DNA from: JAZDLC01 sp043802345
GTDB lineage: Bacteria; Planctomycetota; B15-G4; JADJEK01
Reading direction: 5' to 3'
Assembly: GCA_043802345.1 (NCBI GenBank)
Contig: JAZDLC010000498.1
Coordinates: 1-13,768, forward strand
Length of the DNA stretch: 13,768 nt
Part shown: piece after piece, positions 1 to 6,210 of the stretch
Layout: each line of letters starts with the position of its first letter
How positions within the stretch are numbered: position 1 is the first letter of the stretch
Translations under genes and position numbers: made by a program
The notes under the pieces: model-generated
The model's input: the letters and a program-made list of their open reading frames with translations, nothing else
Database searches by the model: none
Told to the model about the DNA's origin: nothing

Positions 1-53
1 CTCCCTGTCTCATCCTACCGCCGCCTCTCCCTCGCCCCTGCTTGCTTCACGAG

Positions 54-65
54 CCCCCCCCCCCC
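54..65. repeat. C12 homopolymer tract
   Basis: Twelve consecutive C residues lie in the 100-bp non-coding stretch at the window edge, downstream of the elp3 stop codon on the minus strand. I see no hairpin or T-tract terminator in positions 1-100. The tract may be genuine slippage-prone DNA or may have an uncertain length because of sequencing. Confidence 0.9.
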
Positions 66-100
66 GCGACTGAGTACGAGTACGAAATCAGGTGGCAGGG

Positions 101-1852
101 CTACGACAAATCCGCATGCTGATACAGCACCCCGTCCACAAACCCCTGACGCCGGTAATACTCCCGGGTTCCAATCCCGGAAATCACCGCCAGGCTGCCA
201 AAGCCGCGTGAGCCGCAGATCTCCCTGGCGGCCTGAATCAAACGCGATCCCAGGCCGAGATGCTGGGAGGCGCCTCGCTCGGCGGTCTCGAGACCCGCCA
301 CCGCTCCATAGACATGGACCTCGCGAATGACGGCGCTGCCTCCCAGCTCGGCGACGCGGGACGGCCGAGCCGGCAGGGAAAGCCGCAGGAATCCGACCAG
401 CTCATCGGCGGGGGTGACGCCCTGGAGGAAGACCTCCTGGCCGGTGCTGACCTGATACTCCATCGGTTCGAGCACCACGTCCGCGAGATCATGCAGCGGC
501 CGGCGGATCTGACGCGCCCGGATGTCCCGGGGCTTCCGGCCCCGTTCCCTCAGCATCCCTTCCACTCTCTCCCTGAGGTTGCTGACCCGGTTCCCGGCCA
601 GGATATCGTGGGAGGGAATGTCCCGGACCACCCGGGTCAGGCGGCAGTAGGGGGCGACCCCGCCCACGGTCGCCGCCAGGACTTCGAGCAGCTCCTCCTC
701 CGGGTACGCCTCCCAGCGGCCGTCGGCGGCCAACGCCATCAGCGGGCTCGACTCGATCAGGGTGCATGGATAGATCTTCAACTCGTCCGGGCGGAAGTCG
801 GGATCAGTGAAGAGGCGCGTGAAGTCCGCCATGTCCCTCTGCGGGGTGGCACCCGGCAGGTTCGGCATCCAGTGGGCCTGGCACTTGAACCCTGCTTCCC
901 GCAGCACTCTCGTGGCCTGCCGCGAGGCGGCCACGTCGTGCCCGCGCTCGGAGAGCTTCAAGATCTCGTCATCCAGGCTCTGGTATCCGAGCTGCACCTT
1001 GGTGGCTCCGAGCCTGCGAATCCTCTCCGCCTCGGCCGGAACCAGCATCAGGTCCGGGCGGGTCTCCACGCTGAGTCCCACGCAGCGCGCGGCCGCCGTC
1101 TCGTTGACCTTCTGGACGGCTTCCAGTTCGGCCCAGGTCGACAGCTCGCCCTCCGGCGGGTGGGAACGCAGGTGCTCGCCCAGCACCTCGTTGTAACTGG
1201 AACGATGAAGGCGGTCCTGCTCCGGAAGCAGCAGCTCCTTGGCCGGCGCCAGATGGGGCGGGTCGGTGCCGGTCTGGAACTCGTTCATCGCCTCGAGGCA
1301 GCGCCGGACGAACCAGATCTGATACGGCTCCTTGTAGGCGTTGAAGCTTCCTCCCAGGATGATCAGCTCGATCTTGTCGAGCCGATGGCCGTTGTGAAAC
1401 AGGGCGCGCATCCGGTTCCAGGTCTGGAGGTAGGGATCGAACCGATACCGCGCGGCCCTTTGCGCCCCCGGCTCCATGGAGAGGTAGCTCTTCGGCATCT
1501 TCACGTCGGACGGGCAGAAGACGCAGCGGCCCGGGCAGGGATGGGGCCTGGTGAGCACCGTGACCGGCGCCACACCGCTGGAGGTACGCACCGGCTTCAT
1601 CCGGATCCTGGCGATGAACGTGTCCTCCGCCTCGGTCCAGCCGCGCCTGGAGGCGAGCTGCCGGAAGGCGTAGATGATGTCGCTCTTGCGAAAGGGCCCG
1701 TCTCCCCTGCCGTGGGCGCGCGTCAGGCGATCGTAGGTGGCCGGGTCGAGGGGGTCGGTGGCCCGCAACGCCTCGATCAGCGTCACGAGGCGTTCTTCGT
1801 GCCGCTCCAGCAGACCGACATGAAAGAAGGGCGCCGTCCTGTTCCTGCTCAT
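101..1852 (-). CDS. elp3: Elp3-type tRNA uridine(34) acetyltransferase (radical SAM + GNAT)
   Basis: This is a 583-aa single-protein Elp3. The family uses SAM and acetyl-CoA to place a carboxymethyl-type group on C5 of the wobble uridine of tRNA. In eukaryotes Elp3 is the catalytic subunit of Elongator. Some bacteria, archaea and viruses have Elp3 alone. Seen here: KPVRTSSGVAPV at about 86-97, followed by the radical SAM cysteines in PCPGRCVFC (C106, C110, C113, spacing Cx3Cx2C). Next come MEPGAQRA and RFDPYLQTW (126-145) and LGGSF (166-170). The C-terminal GNAT domain holds REVHVYG, the acetyl-CoA loop QHLGLG (530-535), and GIGTREYYRRQGF with the conserved tyrosines 565/566. Length and domain order match complete bacterial Elp3. 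The ATG at 1852 is the only sensible start. It lacks a usable Shine-Dalgarno: an AGGAGG lies about 20 nt upstream, which is too far. The gene diverges from a Trm9-like methyltransferase, which supports a tRNA role. Most bacteria use MnmE/MnmG at this position, so Elp3 is relatively uncommon in them. Confidence 0.95.
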   Translation of the reverse strand: MSRNRTAPFFHVGLLERHEERLVTLIEALRATDPLDPATYDRLTRAHGRGDGPFRKSDIIYAFRQLASRRGWTEAEDTFIARIRMKPVRTSSGVAPVTVLTRPHPCPGRCVFCPSDVKMPKSYLSMEPGAQRAARYRFDPYLQTWNRMRALFHNGHRLDKIELIILGGSFNAYKEPYQIWFVRRCLEAMNEFQTGTDPPHLAPAKELLLPEQDRLHRSSYNEVLGEHLRSHPPEGELSTWAELEAVQKVNETAAARCVGLSVETRPDLMLVPAEAERIRRLGATKVQLGYQSLDDEILKLSERGHDVAASRQATRVLREAGFKCQAHWMPNLPGATPQRDMADFTRLFTDPDFRPDELKIYPCTLIESSPLMALAADGRWEAYPEEELLEVLAATVGGVAPYCRLTRVVRDIPSHDILAGNRVSNLRERVEGMLRERGRKPRDIRARQIRRPLHDLADVVLEPMEYQVSTGQEVFLQGVTPADELVGFLRLSLPARPSRVAELGGSAVIREVHVYGAVAGLETAERGASQHLGLGSRLIQAAREICGSRGFGSLAVISGIGTREYYRRQGFVDGVLYQHADLS

Positions 1853-1862
1853 CGGACCGCCG

Positions 1863-1871
1863 AGCCTATCA
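1863..1871 (-). promoter_or_regulatory. Candidate extended -10 (TGATAGGCT) of elp3
   Basis: On the minus strand TGATAGGCT (TGn plus TANNNT) ends 10 nt before the elp3 ATG. The expected transcription start would lie only a few nucleotides from the start codon, giving an almost leaderless mRNA. No -35 is recognisable. The corresponding upstream region would overlap the methyltransferase promoter. Confidence 0.4.
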
Positions 1872-1889
1872 GCTCCTCCTGCATCGGGC

Positions 1890-1895
1890 TACGAT
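1890..1895 (+). promoter_or_regulatory. Candidate -10 (TACGAT) of the Trm9-like gene
   Basis: TACGAT lies 10 nt before the ATG at 1906 and overlaps the alternative ATG at 1894. No Shine-Dalgarno precedes either start. The same hexamer occurs just upstream of the sulfatase gene (12537-12542). If it is used, the transcript is nearly leaderless and 1906 is the true start. Confidence 0.35.
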
Positions 1896-1905
1896 GGCCG
1901 GCGGC

Positions 1906-2661
1906 ATGCTACCCGAGACTGGCCGTTCCCTGAACGACGTCAACCGCCGCTTCTACACCGAGTCGGCGGAGCGGTTCCATGCCACGCGCAGCGGCGTCTG
2001 GCGCGGTTGGCAAAGGCTGCTCGACGCGAGCTTGCCGCGATTGCGGGAGCGTCCGGATCATGCGCCGCTGCGGGTCCTGGATGTGGGGTGCGGCAACGGC
2101 CGGTTCCAGGAGCTGCTGCCGGTGGAGGCGGACTACCTGGGAGTTGATTTCAGCCGGCCACTCCTCGACCAGGCCCGGGCGCTCCCGGGCGCGCGCTGCT
2201 CCCGTTCCTTCCTCGAACTCGACCTGCTGGCCGAACCGCTCGAGAGCCGGCTCTCGGGACGGGAGTTCGACCTGGTCGTGCTGCTCGGGATCCTGCACCA
2301 CATCCCGGGCTTCGGGTGCCGGCAAGAGCTGCTCCGCGGGGCCGGTGGCCTCCTCGCGCGAAGCGGTCTCCTGGCCGTGTCTTTCTGGGACTACGCCCGG
2401 GCGAAGAGGATCGCGGCCCTGAGAGTGCCCTGGGAGAGCCTGGCGGCGCAGGGTGGACCCGAGATCGACCGGAACGATCTGGAACCGGGAGACGACCTGC
2501 TGAGTTTCGGGGCGGACCCCGGGGCCTTGCGCTACTGCCACTTCGCGGAGCTCGAAGAGCGGCGTCGGCTGATGGCAGCGGCCGGCCTGACCGTCCTGGA
2601 GGAGTTCCGGGCTGACGGCCGCGAAGGGGATCTCAACCACTACTTCCTGGCGACGCGTTAG
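1906..2661 (+). CDS. Trm9/ALKBH8-like class I SAM methyltransferase (putative tRNA wobble uridine)
   Basis: A 251-aa class I methyltransferase. The SAM-binding motif VLDVGCGNGR is at 57-66, the acidic strand-2 motif GVDFS at 79-83, the LLGILHHIPG segment at 126-135, and LAVSFWDY at 156-163. Outside the generic fold it resembles Trm9/ALKBH8 methyltransferases in two places. The N-terminus (FYTESAERFHATR, then a Trp) parallels the Trm9 start, and the C-terminal RYCHFAELE resembles the RYYHxFxEGEL segment of that family. Known Trm9 methylates cm5U34 to mcm5U34 with Trm112 as partner. No Trm112-like gene is visible here. The gene diverges from elp3 with about 50 bp between starts, so a shared wobble-uridine pathway is likely but inferred. 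The start is uncertain: an in-frame ATG at 1894 would add four residues (MAGG). I prefer 1906 because a TACGAT hexamer overlaps the upstream ATG. Another class I methyltransferase substrate cannot be excluded. Confidence 0.85.
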   Translation: MLPETGRSLNDVNRRFYTESAERFHATRSGVWRGWQRLLDASLPRLRERPDHAPLRVLDVGCGNGRFQELLPVEADYLGVDFSRPLLDQARALPGARCSRSFLELDLLAEPLESRLSGREFDLVVLLGILHHIPGFGCRQELLRGAGGLLARSGLLAVSFWDYARAKRIAALRVPWESLAAQGGPEIDRNDLEPGDDLLSFGADPGALRYCHFAELEERRRLMAAAGLTVLEEFRADGREGDLNHYFLATR

Positions 2662-2690
2662 GAAGGCGCCCTTGCGCGGCCAGAAAAAGG

Positions 2691-2729
2691 GGCGCGAGCG
2701 AGACGGAGCCCCACCGTCTCGCCCGCGCC
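2691..2729. terminator. Strong hairpin, probable terminator
   Basis: GGCGCG, one mismatched base, then GCGAGACGG pair with CCGTCTCGC, one mismatched base, then CGCGCC across a 7-nt loop. This gives 15 base pairs with one A/C mismatch. Read on the minus strand the hairpin is followed at once by CCTTTTTCTG, so it fits an intrinsic terminator for the SGNH hydrolase transcript. On the plus strand, 30 bp past the methyltransferase stop, the following T run is weak. It may act in both directions. Confidence 0.6.
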
Positions 2730-2791
2730 ATCACGTTTCCCTTCAAGGGGACGGAGACCGCCCCCCTCCCTCTAGCTGGCTTCGGAGCTTT

Positions 2792-2852
2792 AGCCCGCTC
2801 CCGCTACGGCAATTCCTGAAGGATGACCAGTCGGCCTCTTTGGAAGCGGGCT
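2792..2852. repeat. Inverted repeat with internal small hairpin
   Basis: AGCCCGCT (2792-2799) and AGCGGGCT (2845-2852) are perfect 8-bp inverted repeats around 45 nt. Inside them TCC-TGAA-GGA (2814-2823) can form a small stem-loop and GGC/GCC another short pairing. The left flank GCTTT can also pair with AAAGC near 2862-2866. The function is unknown. It could be a REP-like element or a structured RNA. The convergent context argues against a cis-acting riboswitch. Confidence 0.4.
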
Positions 2853-2952
2853 GTCAGAGCAAAAGCAACTTTCGGGCCGATGCTGATTTGCGCTCTCGGA
2901 GCTGTTTTCGGGGTGGACAGAGTCCGTGAACGGGAAGAGGAGGTGACGGACG

Positions 2953-4479
2953 TTACCGCCTCGTCAGCCTCTCGATCTCCGGAACCAGGCATTCCGCGAT
3001 CCGGCGGTGGCCGTACGAGGTCGGGTGCACGAAGTCCCACCACAGGAAGCCGGTGCCGAGGTACCTGTCGAGGATCTGGTGCGTATCTACCAGAGGCACC
3101 GAATCAACCTTCGAAACCTCGCACATGACCTTCCGTTCCCTCCCCTCCATGTGTGGAACCTCTTCGGACGTCGGTTCGAGGGAAAACAGGGTCTGAATGC
3201 CCAGGGTCGCGTTGAGCCGCAGGAACTCGCGGAGGCTGCGCTCGAAGGCCAGCGCGTCCTGGTCGTTGACCGAGAGATTGATGACGACCAGGCTCGGCAG
3301 CAGGAAGGCCCACTCGGAACGGTAGAGCTCCAGCAACCTGGGAGCGGTCTGTCCCGAGATCCCGGTGTTCACGCATTCGTACCTTCTCTGTCCTCCTGCG
3401 CGGCGGTTGAGCAGATCCTCGGCCACCTTCACGAGGGTCTCTTCTTCCCGGGTTGCCCCCACGCCATGAGTCTGTGAGCTCCCGATGAAGAGCACCCTCG
3501 TGACCTCGCCCGCCCTGGAATCTCTCTCCCGCTGTCTGATCTGGCGGGATACCGACTCCACCTCCCGCTCTCGCCAGGCAGCCTCCCGCTTGGCGGGAGC
3601 CACCGTGTAGCCGTTTCCGAGCAGCGTCTGGTACACCAGAAGGGCGATGCCGGATCCGATCGTCAATATCAGCAGCAGGGTCAGGGCAGGCAGGGTCAGC
3701 CGTCGAATCCGGGAGGGTTGGAGCCGCGAGAGTCCGAGAAGAAGCAGCAGATCGAGCGCCGCCAGGACGCTACCCAGGGTCCCGGCGCTCCTCAGGAAAT
3801 CGGTGCGGTTGAAGAACGTTTCGTGAAACGGCTCGAGGCCCGGACCGCATTCGACCGTGATCTCGTCGACGAAGACATCCCTCTCGGAACCGCGGAACCC
3901 GACGATGCGGTTTTCTGGAGCGGAACATGGGAATGACCCGAGGAGATTTCCGTCCAGGCGCGCCTCGAAGCTCCCGTTCTGGAAGGAGCCCTCCAGCGTG
4001 GAGCAGACCCCTGCCTTCAGCCCGGACGGGTCGATCGGTGCGGTGCTCAGGAATTCCCCGGCCCGGTCGGCCACGTACTGAACATTCGGGAAGCGGGGGT
4101 GGAGGCTGAGGAGAAGTCCATGGTCATGGGTCTCGCCGCGGCCGAAGAGGAAGGCCAGGTAGGCCTGATCCTGGAGCAGGAATTCGAACCGGACCTTCCG
4201 GGGTTCGAGGGGGCGCCTCAGCACCACCTCCTGGTGCCCGTACCAGCGGCCCAGATTGAGGCGTTCGCCGGAGAGAGTCTGGCGGGAGTTCGCGAAGCTG
4301 TAGGCTCCGACCAGCTTGAGGCCGAGGCCGAGCTTGGTGGAGGACCAGTTGCCGTTGTGGGTGAGGGTGTTGTTGATCGATGCGTGGAGGTAGGAGACGG
4401 CGAGCACGAACAGGACCTCGCACAGCAACGCCAGGCAGAGCGGCGGCAACCACCTCCTCGTCACAAACCCCTCGCTCAT
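2953..4479 (-). CDS. Membrane-anchored multi-domain SGNH/GDSL-type hydrolase
   Basis: A 508-aa protein. A hydrophobic segment at about 11-31 (signal anchor) precedes a likely extracytoplasmic beta-rich region at about 40-225. That region contains RWYGHQEVVLRRP, RFEFLLQDQAYLAF and FEARLDGNLLG and looks like a lectin-type or carbohydrate-binding fold. Two further hydrophobic helices (about 233-251 and 261-283) follow. The C-terminal SGNH domain carries block I FIGSSQTHG (probable nucleophile Ser335), the NTGISGQTA block (371-379), block III LSVNDQD (402-408), and DFVHPTSYGH with the Asp482/His485 pair. The family includes esterases and polysaccharide O-acetyl esterases; the substrate here is unknown. 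The ATG at 4479 is chosen because AAAGGGAG lies 8 nt upstream and a hydrophobic anchor follows. An extension to 4647 is non-hydrophobic and would run into the divergent gene. The sequence downstream of the stop holds a hairpin terminator. Confidence 0.85.
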   Translation of the reverse strand: MSEGFVTRRWLPPLCLALLCEVLFVLAVSYLHASINNTLTHNGNWSSTKLGLGLKLVGAYSFANSRQTLSGERLNLGRWYGHQEVVLRRPLEPRKVRFEFLLQDQAYLAFLFGRGETHDHGLLLSLHPRFPNVQYVADRAGEFLSTAPIDPSGLKAGVCSTLEGSFQNGSFEARLDGNLLGSFPCSAPENRIVGFRGSERDVFVDEITVECGPGLEPFHETFFNRTDFLRSAGTLGSVLAALDLLLLLGLSRLQPSRIRRLTLPALTLLLILTIGSGIALLVYQTLLGNGYTVAPAKREAAWREREVESVSRQIRQRERDSRAGEVTRVLFIGSSQTHGVGATREEETLVKVAEDLLNRRAGGQRRYECVNTGISGQTAPRLLELYRSEWAFLLPSLVVINLSVNDQDALAFERSLREFLRLNATLGIQTLFSLEPTSEEVPHMEGRERKVMCEVSKVDSVPLVDTHQILDRYLGTGFLWWDFVHPTSYGHRRIAECLVPEIERLTRR

Positions 4480-4487
4480 GTGGCGGT

Positions 4488-4495
4488 CTCCCTTT
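4488..4495 (-). promoter_or_regulatory. Shine-Dalgarno of the SGNH hydrolase gene
   Basis: AAAGGGAG on the minus strand lies 8 nt before the ATG at 4479. It decides this start over the longer open frame reaching 4647. Confidence 0.7.
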
Positions 4496-4517
4496 CTTCC
4501 TCTGCCGATCTGCCCGG

Positions 4518-4523
4518 ATTCTA
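4518..4523 (-). promoter_or_regulatory. Candidate -10 (TAGAAT) of the SGNH hydrolase gene
   Basis: TAGAAT on the minus strand matches TATAAT at five of six positions and lies 38 nt before the ATG. That leaves a leader of about 30 nt that includes the Shine-Dalgarno. A weak TGGATT sits 17 nt further upstream in the -35 position. Confidence 0.45.
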
Positions 4524-4575
4524 ATGGACGGACGGCCTGCAATCCAGATGCTGCGAGGCGGTCTCCGGCCCAGGC

Positions 4576-4584
4576 TGATAGACT
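4576..4584 (+). promoter_or_regulatory. Candidate extended -10 (TGATAGACT) of the alpha/beta hydrolase gene
   Basis: TGATAGACT ends 7 nt before the ATG at 4592, so the predicted transcript would begin at or next to the start codon. It differs from the elp3 element TGATAGGCT by one base. No -35 is recognisable. Confidence 0.4.
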
Positions 4585-4591
4585 GCGGAAG

Positions 4592-5440
4592 ATGGCGCGC
4601 ACGGAACGGCGACACTGGAAGCAGCGAGTGACGACTCTGGTGATCATCTTGGTGGTGGGCTGGATCGGCGTCTGCGCCCTGTTCTACCTGTTCCAGGACC
4701 GGCTCCTCTTCATTCCGAGAAGAGCGCTGATCATGGAGCCCGGCAGTGTCGGGTTGGTCCATGACGACCTGGAACTATCTCTTCCTGGTGGGGGAGTCCT
4801 GCACGGCTGGTACGTGCACGCACCCGGCTCCCGGGGCACGCTGCTCTTCTGCCACGGCAATGCCGGCAACATCTCCCACCGTCTGGATTCGATTCGGGAG
4901 TTTGTTCGCCACCGACTCGACGTGCTGATCTTCGACTACGAGGGGTACGGACGAAGCAGCGGCAGTCCCGGAGAGGATGAGCTGTATCGGGATGTCCAGA
5001 TTGCGTGGGACTATCTGACCGCGACGCGGGGCATTCCAGAGGATCGGATCGTCCTGTTCGGCCGGTCGCTCGGCGGCGCGGTGGCCGCCTGGATGGCGGG
5101 CCGGGTGAACGCGGCCGGTCTGATCGTGGAATCGTGCTTCACGTCGGTGCCGGACATGGCCCGGGAGCTGTATCCGTTCTTCACGCTGCGCAGTCTCGTG
5201 CGGCACAAGCTCGACGCGCGCGAGCATATCCGCGCCGCGCGCTGCAAGGTGCTGGTGGCCCATTCGAAGGACGACGAGATCGTGCCGTATGCCCATGGCC
5301 GCAGGATGTACGAAGCAGCCCCTGACCCGAAGTGGTTCCTGGAGATGCGCGGGGGGCATAACTACGGACCGGAGCGGACGGGCGAAGCGTACACCCAGGG
5401 ACTCGGTGAGTTCTTCGACCGGGTCCTCCCTGTTCAGTAA
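4592..5440 (+). CDS. BEM46/ABHD-type alpha/beta hydrolase, membrane-anchored
   Basis: A 282-aa serine hydrolase of the BEM46/ABHD13/ABHD17-like group. Residues about 14-34 form one transmembrane helix. The hydrolase domain follows: LHGWYVHAP (70-78), oxyanion-hole HGN (88-90), DYEGYGRSSG (115-124), nucleophile elbow GRSLGG (Ser159), HSKDDEIVP with the probable acid Asp228, and GGHNYG with the base His256. The full catalytic triad is therefore present. Family members hydrolyse esters, thioesters or lipids; the substrate here is unknown. The start is ATG 4592, with a -10-like element 7 nt upstream. An in-frame GTG at 4628 with GGAAG six nt before it is a credible alternative and would still keep the membrane helix. 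An open frame back to 4478 overlaps the divergent SGNH gene start and is not used. The last 7 bp overlap, tail to tail, the end of the ABC permease gene. Confidence 0.9.
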   Translation: MARTERRHWKQRVTTLVIILVVGWIGVCALFYLFQDRLLFIPRRALIMEPGSVGLVHDDLELSLPGGGVLHGWYVHAPGSRGTLLFCHGNAGNISHRLDSIREFVRHRLDVLIFDYEGYGRSSGSPGEDELYRDVQIAWDYLTATRGIPEDRIVLFGRSLGGAVAAWMAGRVNAAGLIVESCFTSVPDMARELYPFFTLRSLVRHKLDAREHIRAARCKVLVAHSKDDEIVPYAHGRRMYEAAPDPKWFLEMRGGHNYGPERTGEAYTQGLGEFFDRVLPVQ

Positions 5441-6210
5441 TCCCGTCTGCGGAAGACGACGATCGCGGCGATCAGGCATCCGGCGCCGATGACGAGGCAG
5501 CTCGTGAACTCCCTGACCGGCAGCGGGTCACCCTGCACCAGCTTCAGGTAGATCTCCATGGAGGAGAGGTTGTAGATCGTGAACGGCCGCGTGGCGTCGA
5601 TGAAGTAGAGCATGAACGAGAGGATGCAGATTCCCCCCGCCACCGCGGCGACCTTGATCTGCTCGTTGAGCAGCACGGCGCAGAGCAGGGAGATGCCGTA
5701 GACCATCGAGATGAAGGCGCAGCCGTGGATGGCGGCGAAGATGAAGGGCGTCAGCTCGATTTCCCGGTCGATGAGCGCGCTCGCGCAGTAGGGGAGGAAG
5801 AGCGTCACCAGCAGCAGCGGCAGGGTCAGTTCCAGCAGGTGAACGGCGATGAACCCGAGCAGGATCCTGGTTCTCGAGACCGGCCTCGAGAGCAGCAGCC
5901 CGATGGTGCCCGTCTCCAACTCCCGCACCACTGTTCCGAGGGAGAGGATGATGGCGGCCGCCGGGCCGATGATGTTGGCTCCCTTGAAGAAGTGGTTGAT
6001 CCCGGCGAAGACCGAGAACTTCCCCTGGCCCATTTCCTCCAGCACCCGCTTCAGGAACGACAGGAAGTCAGGCACCAGGTTCGCGATCATGGCGTAGTTC
6101 GACTCGAAGGTCGGGAAGGCCAGTACCGTGGCGATCATGTTGAGGGCCAGAATGCCGGTGTACGCCGCCACCTTCCACCAGTCGTCCTTGACCGTGCGGC
6201 GGGCGATCAT
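5434..6210 (-). CDS. ABC-2 type transporter permease
   Basis: A 258-aa polytopic membrane protein with about six hydrophobic segments (roughly 14-33, 78-98, 114-140, 153-183, 185-206, 235-253). Between the second and third lies RELETGTIGLLLSRPVSRTR. This is the charged-Gly-Thr-Leu-Leu-Pro-Ser-Arg segment typical of ABC-2/NosY/BcrB-like permeases at the coupling interface. The C-terminal FRRRDY is also typical. It works with the upstream ATPase as an exporter or membrane-remodelling ABC system; the substrate is unknown. Its ATG overlaps the ATPase stop by 4 nt (ATGA type), which implies translational coupling. A soluble stretch at about 34-75 between the first two helices is probably extracytoplasmic. 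The stop overlaps the convergent alpha/beta hydrolase gene by 7 bp. Confidence 0.9.
   Translation of the reverse strand: MIARRTVKDDWWKVAAYTGILALNMIATVLAFPTFESNYAMIANLVPDFLSFLKRVLEEMGQGKFSVFAGINHFFKGANIIGPAAAIILSLGTVVRELETGTIGLLLSRPVSRTRILLGFIAVHLLELTLPLLLVTLFLPYCASALIDREIELTPFIFAAIHGCAFISMVYGISLLCAVLLNEQIKVAAVAGGICILSFMLYFIDATRPFTIYNLSSMEIYLKLVQGDPLPVREFTSCLVIGAGCLIAAIVVFRRRDY

Larger units (their letters stand above)
2662..2952. other. Intergenic region between convergent genes
   Basis: These 291 bp separate the stop codons of the Trm9-like gene and the SGNH hydrolase gene. Short ORFs here overlap structured DNA and show no recognisable protein features. The region holds the hairpin at 2691-2729 and an inverted repeat at 2792-2852. 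The octamer TCGGAGCT occurs twice (near 2782 and 2896). Confidence 0.7.

Noticed and set aside
260..1933. Long plus-strand open frame (557 codons) opposite elp3
   Set aside because: It is antisense to a clearly conserved Elp3. Its translation is rich in Arg, Gly, His and Pro and has no motif. High GC makes long antisense frames common.
1909..2640. Minus-strand open frame opposite the Trm9-like methyltransferase
   Set aside because: No motif and a Gln/Arg/Pro/Glu-rich composition. The plus strand carries the complete SAM-binding motif set.
2787..2852. c-di-GMP-I (GEMM) riboswitch
   Set aside because: Only a loose resemblance in the GGCAA and GAC parts. The conserved GCAAAGCC and the second helix domain are missing, and no gene lies downstream in the right orientation.
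2672..3128. Short plus-strand ORFs after the methyltransferase (85 and 101 codons)
   Set aside because: They overlap the hairpin, the inverted repeat and the end of the SGNH gene, and show no protein feature or Shine-Dalgarno.
4480..4647. N-terminal extension of the SGNH hydrolase to position 4647
   Set aside because: The extension is not hydrophobic and overlaps the start of the divergent alpha/beta hydrolase. A Shine-Dalgarno and a signal anchor favour 4479.
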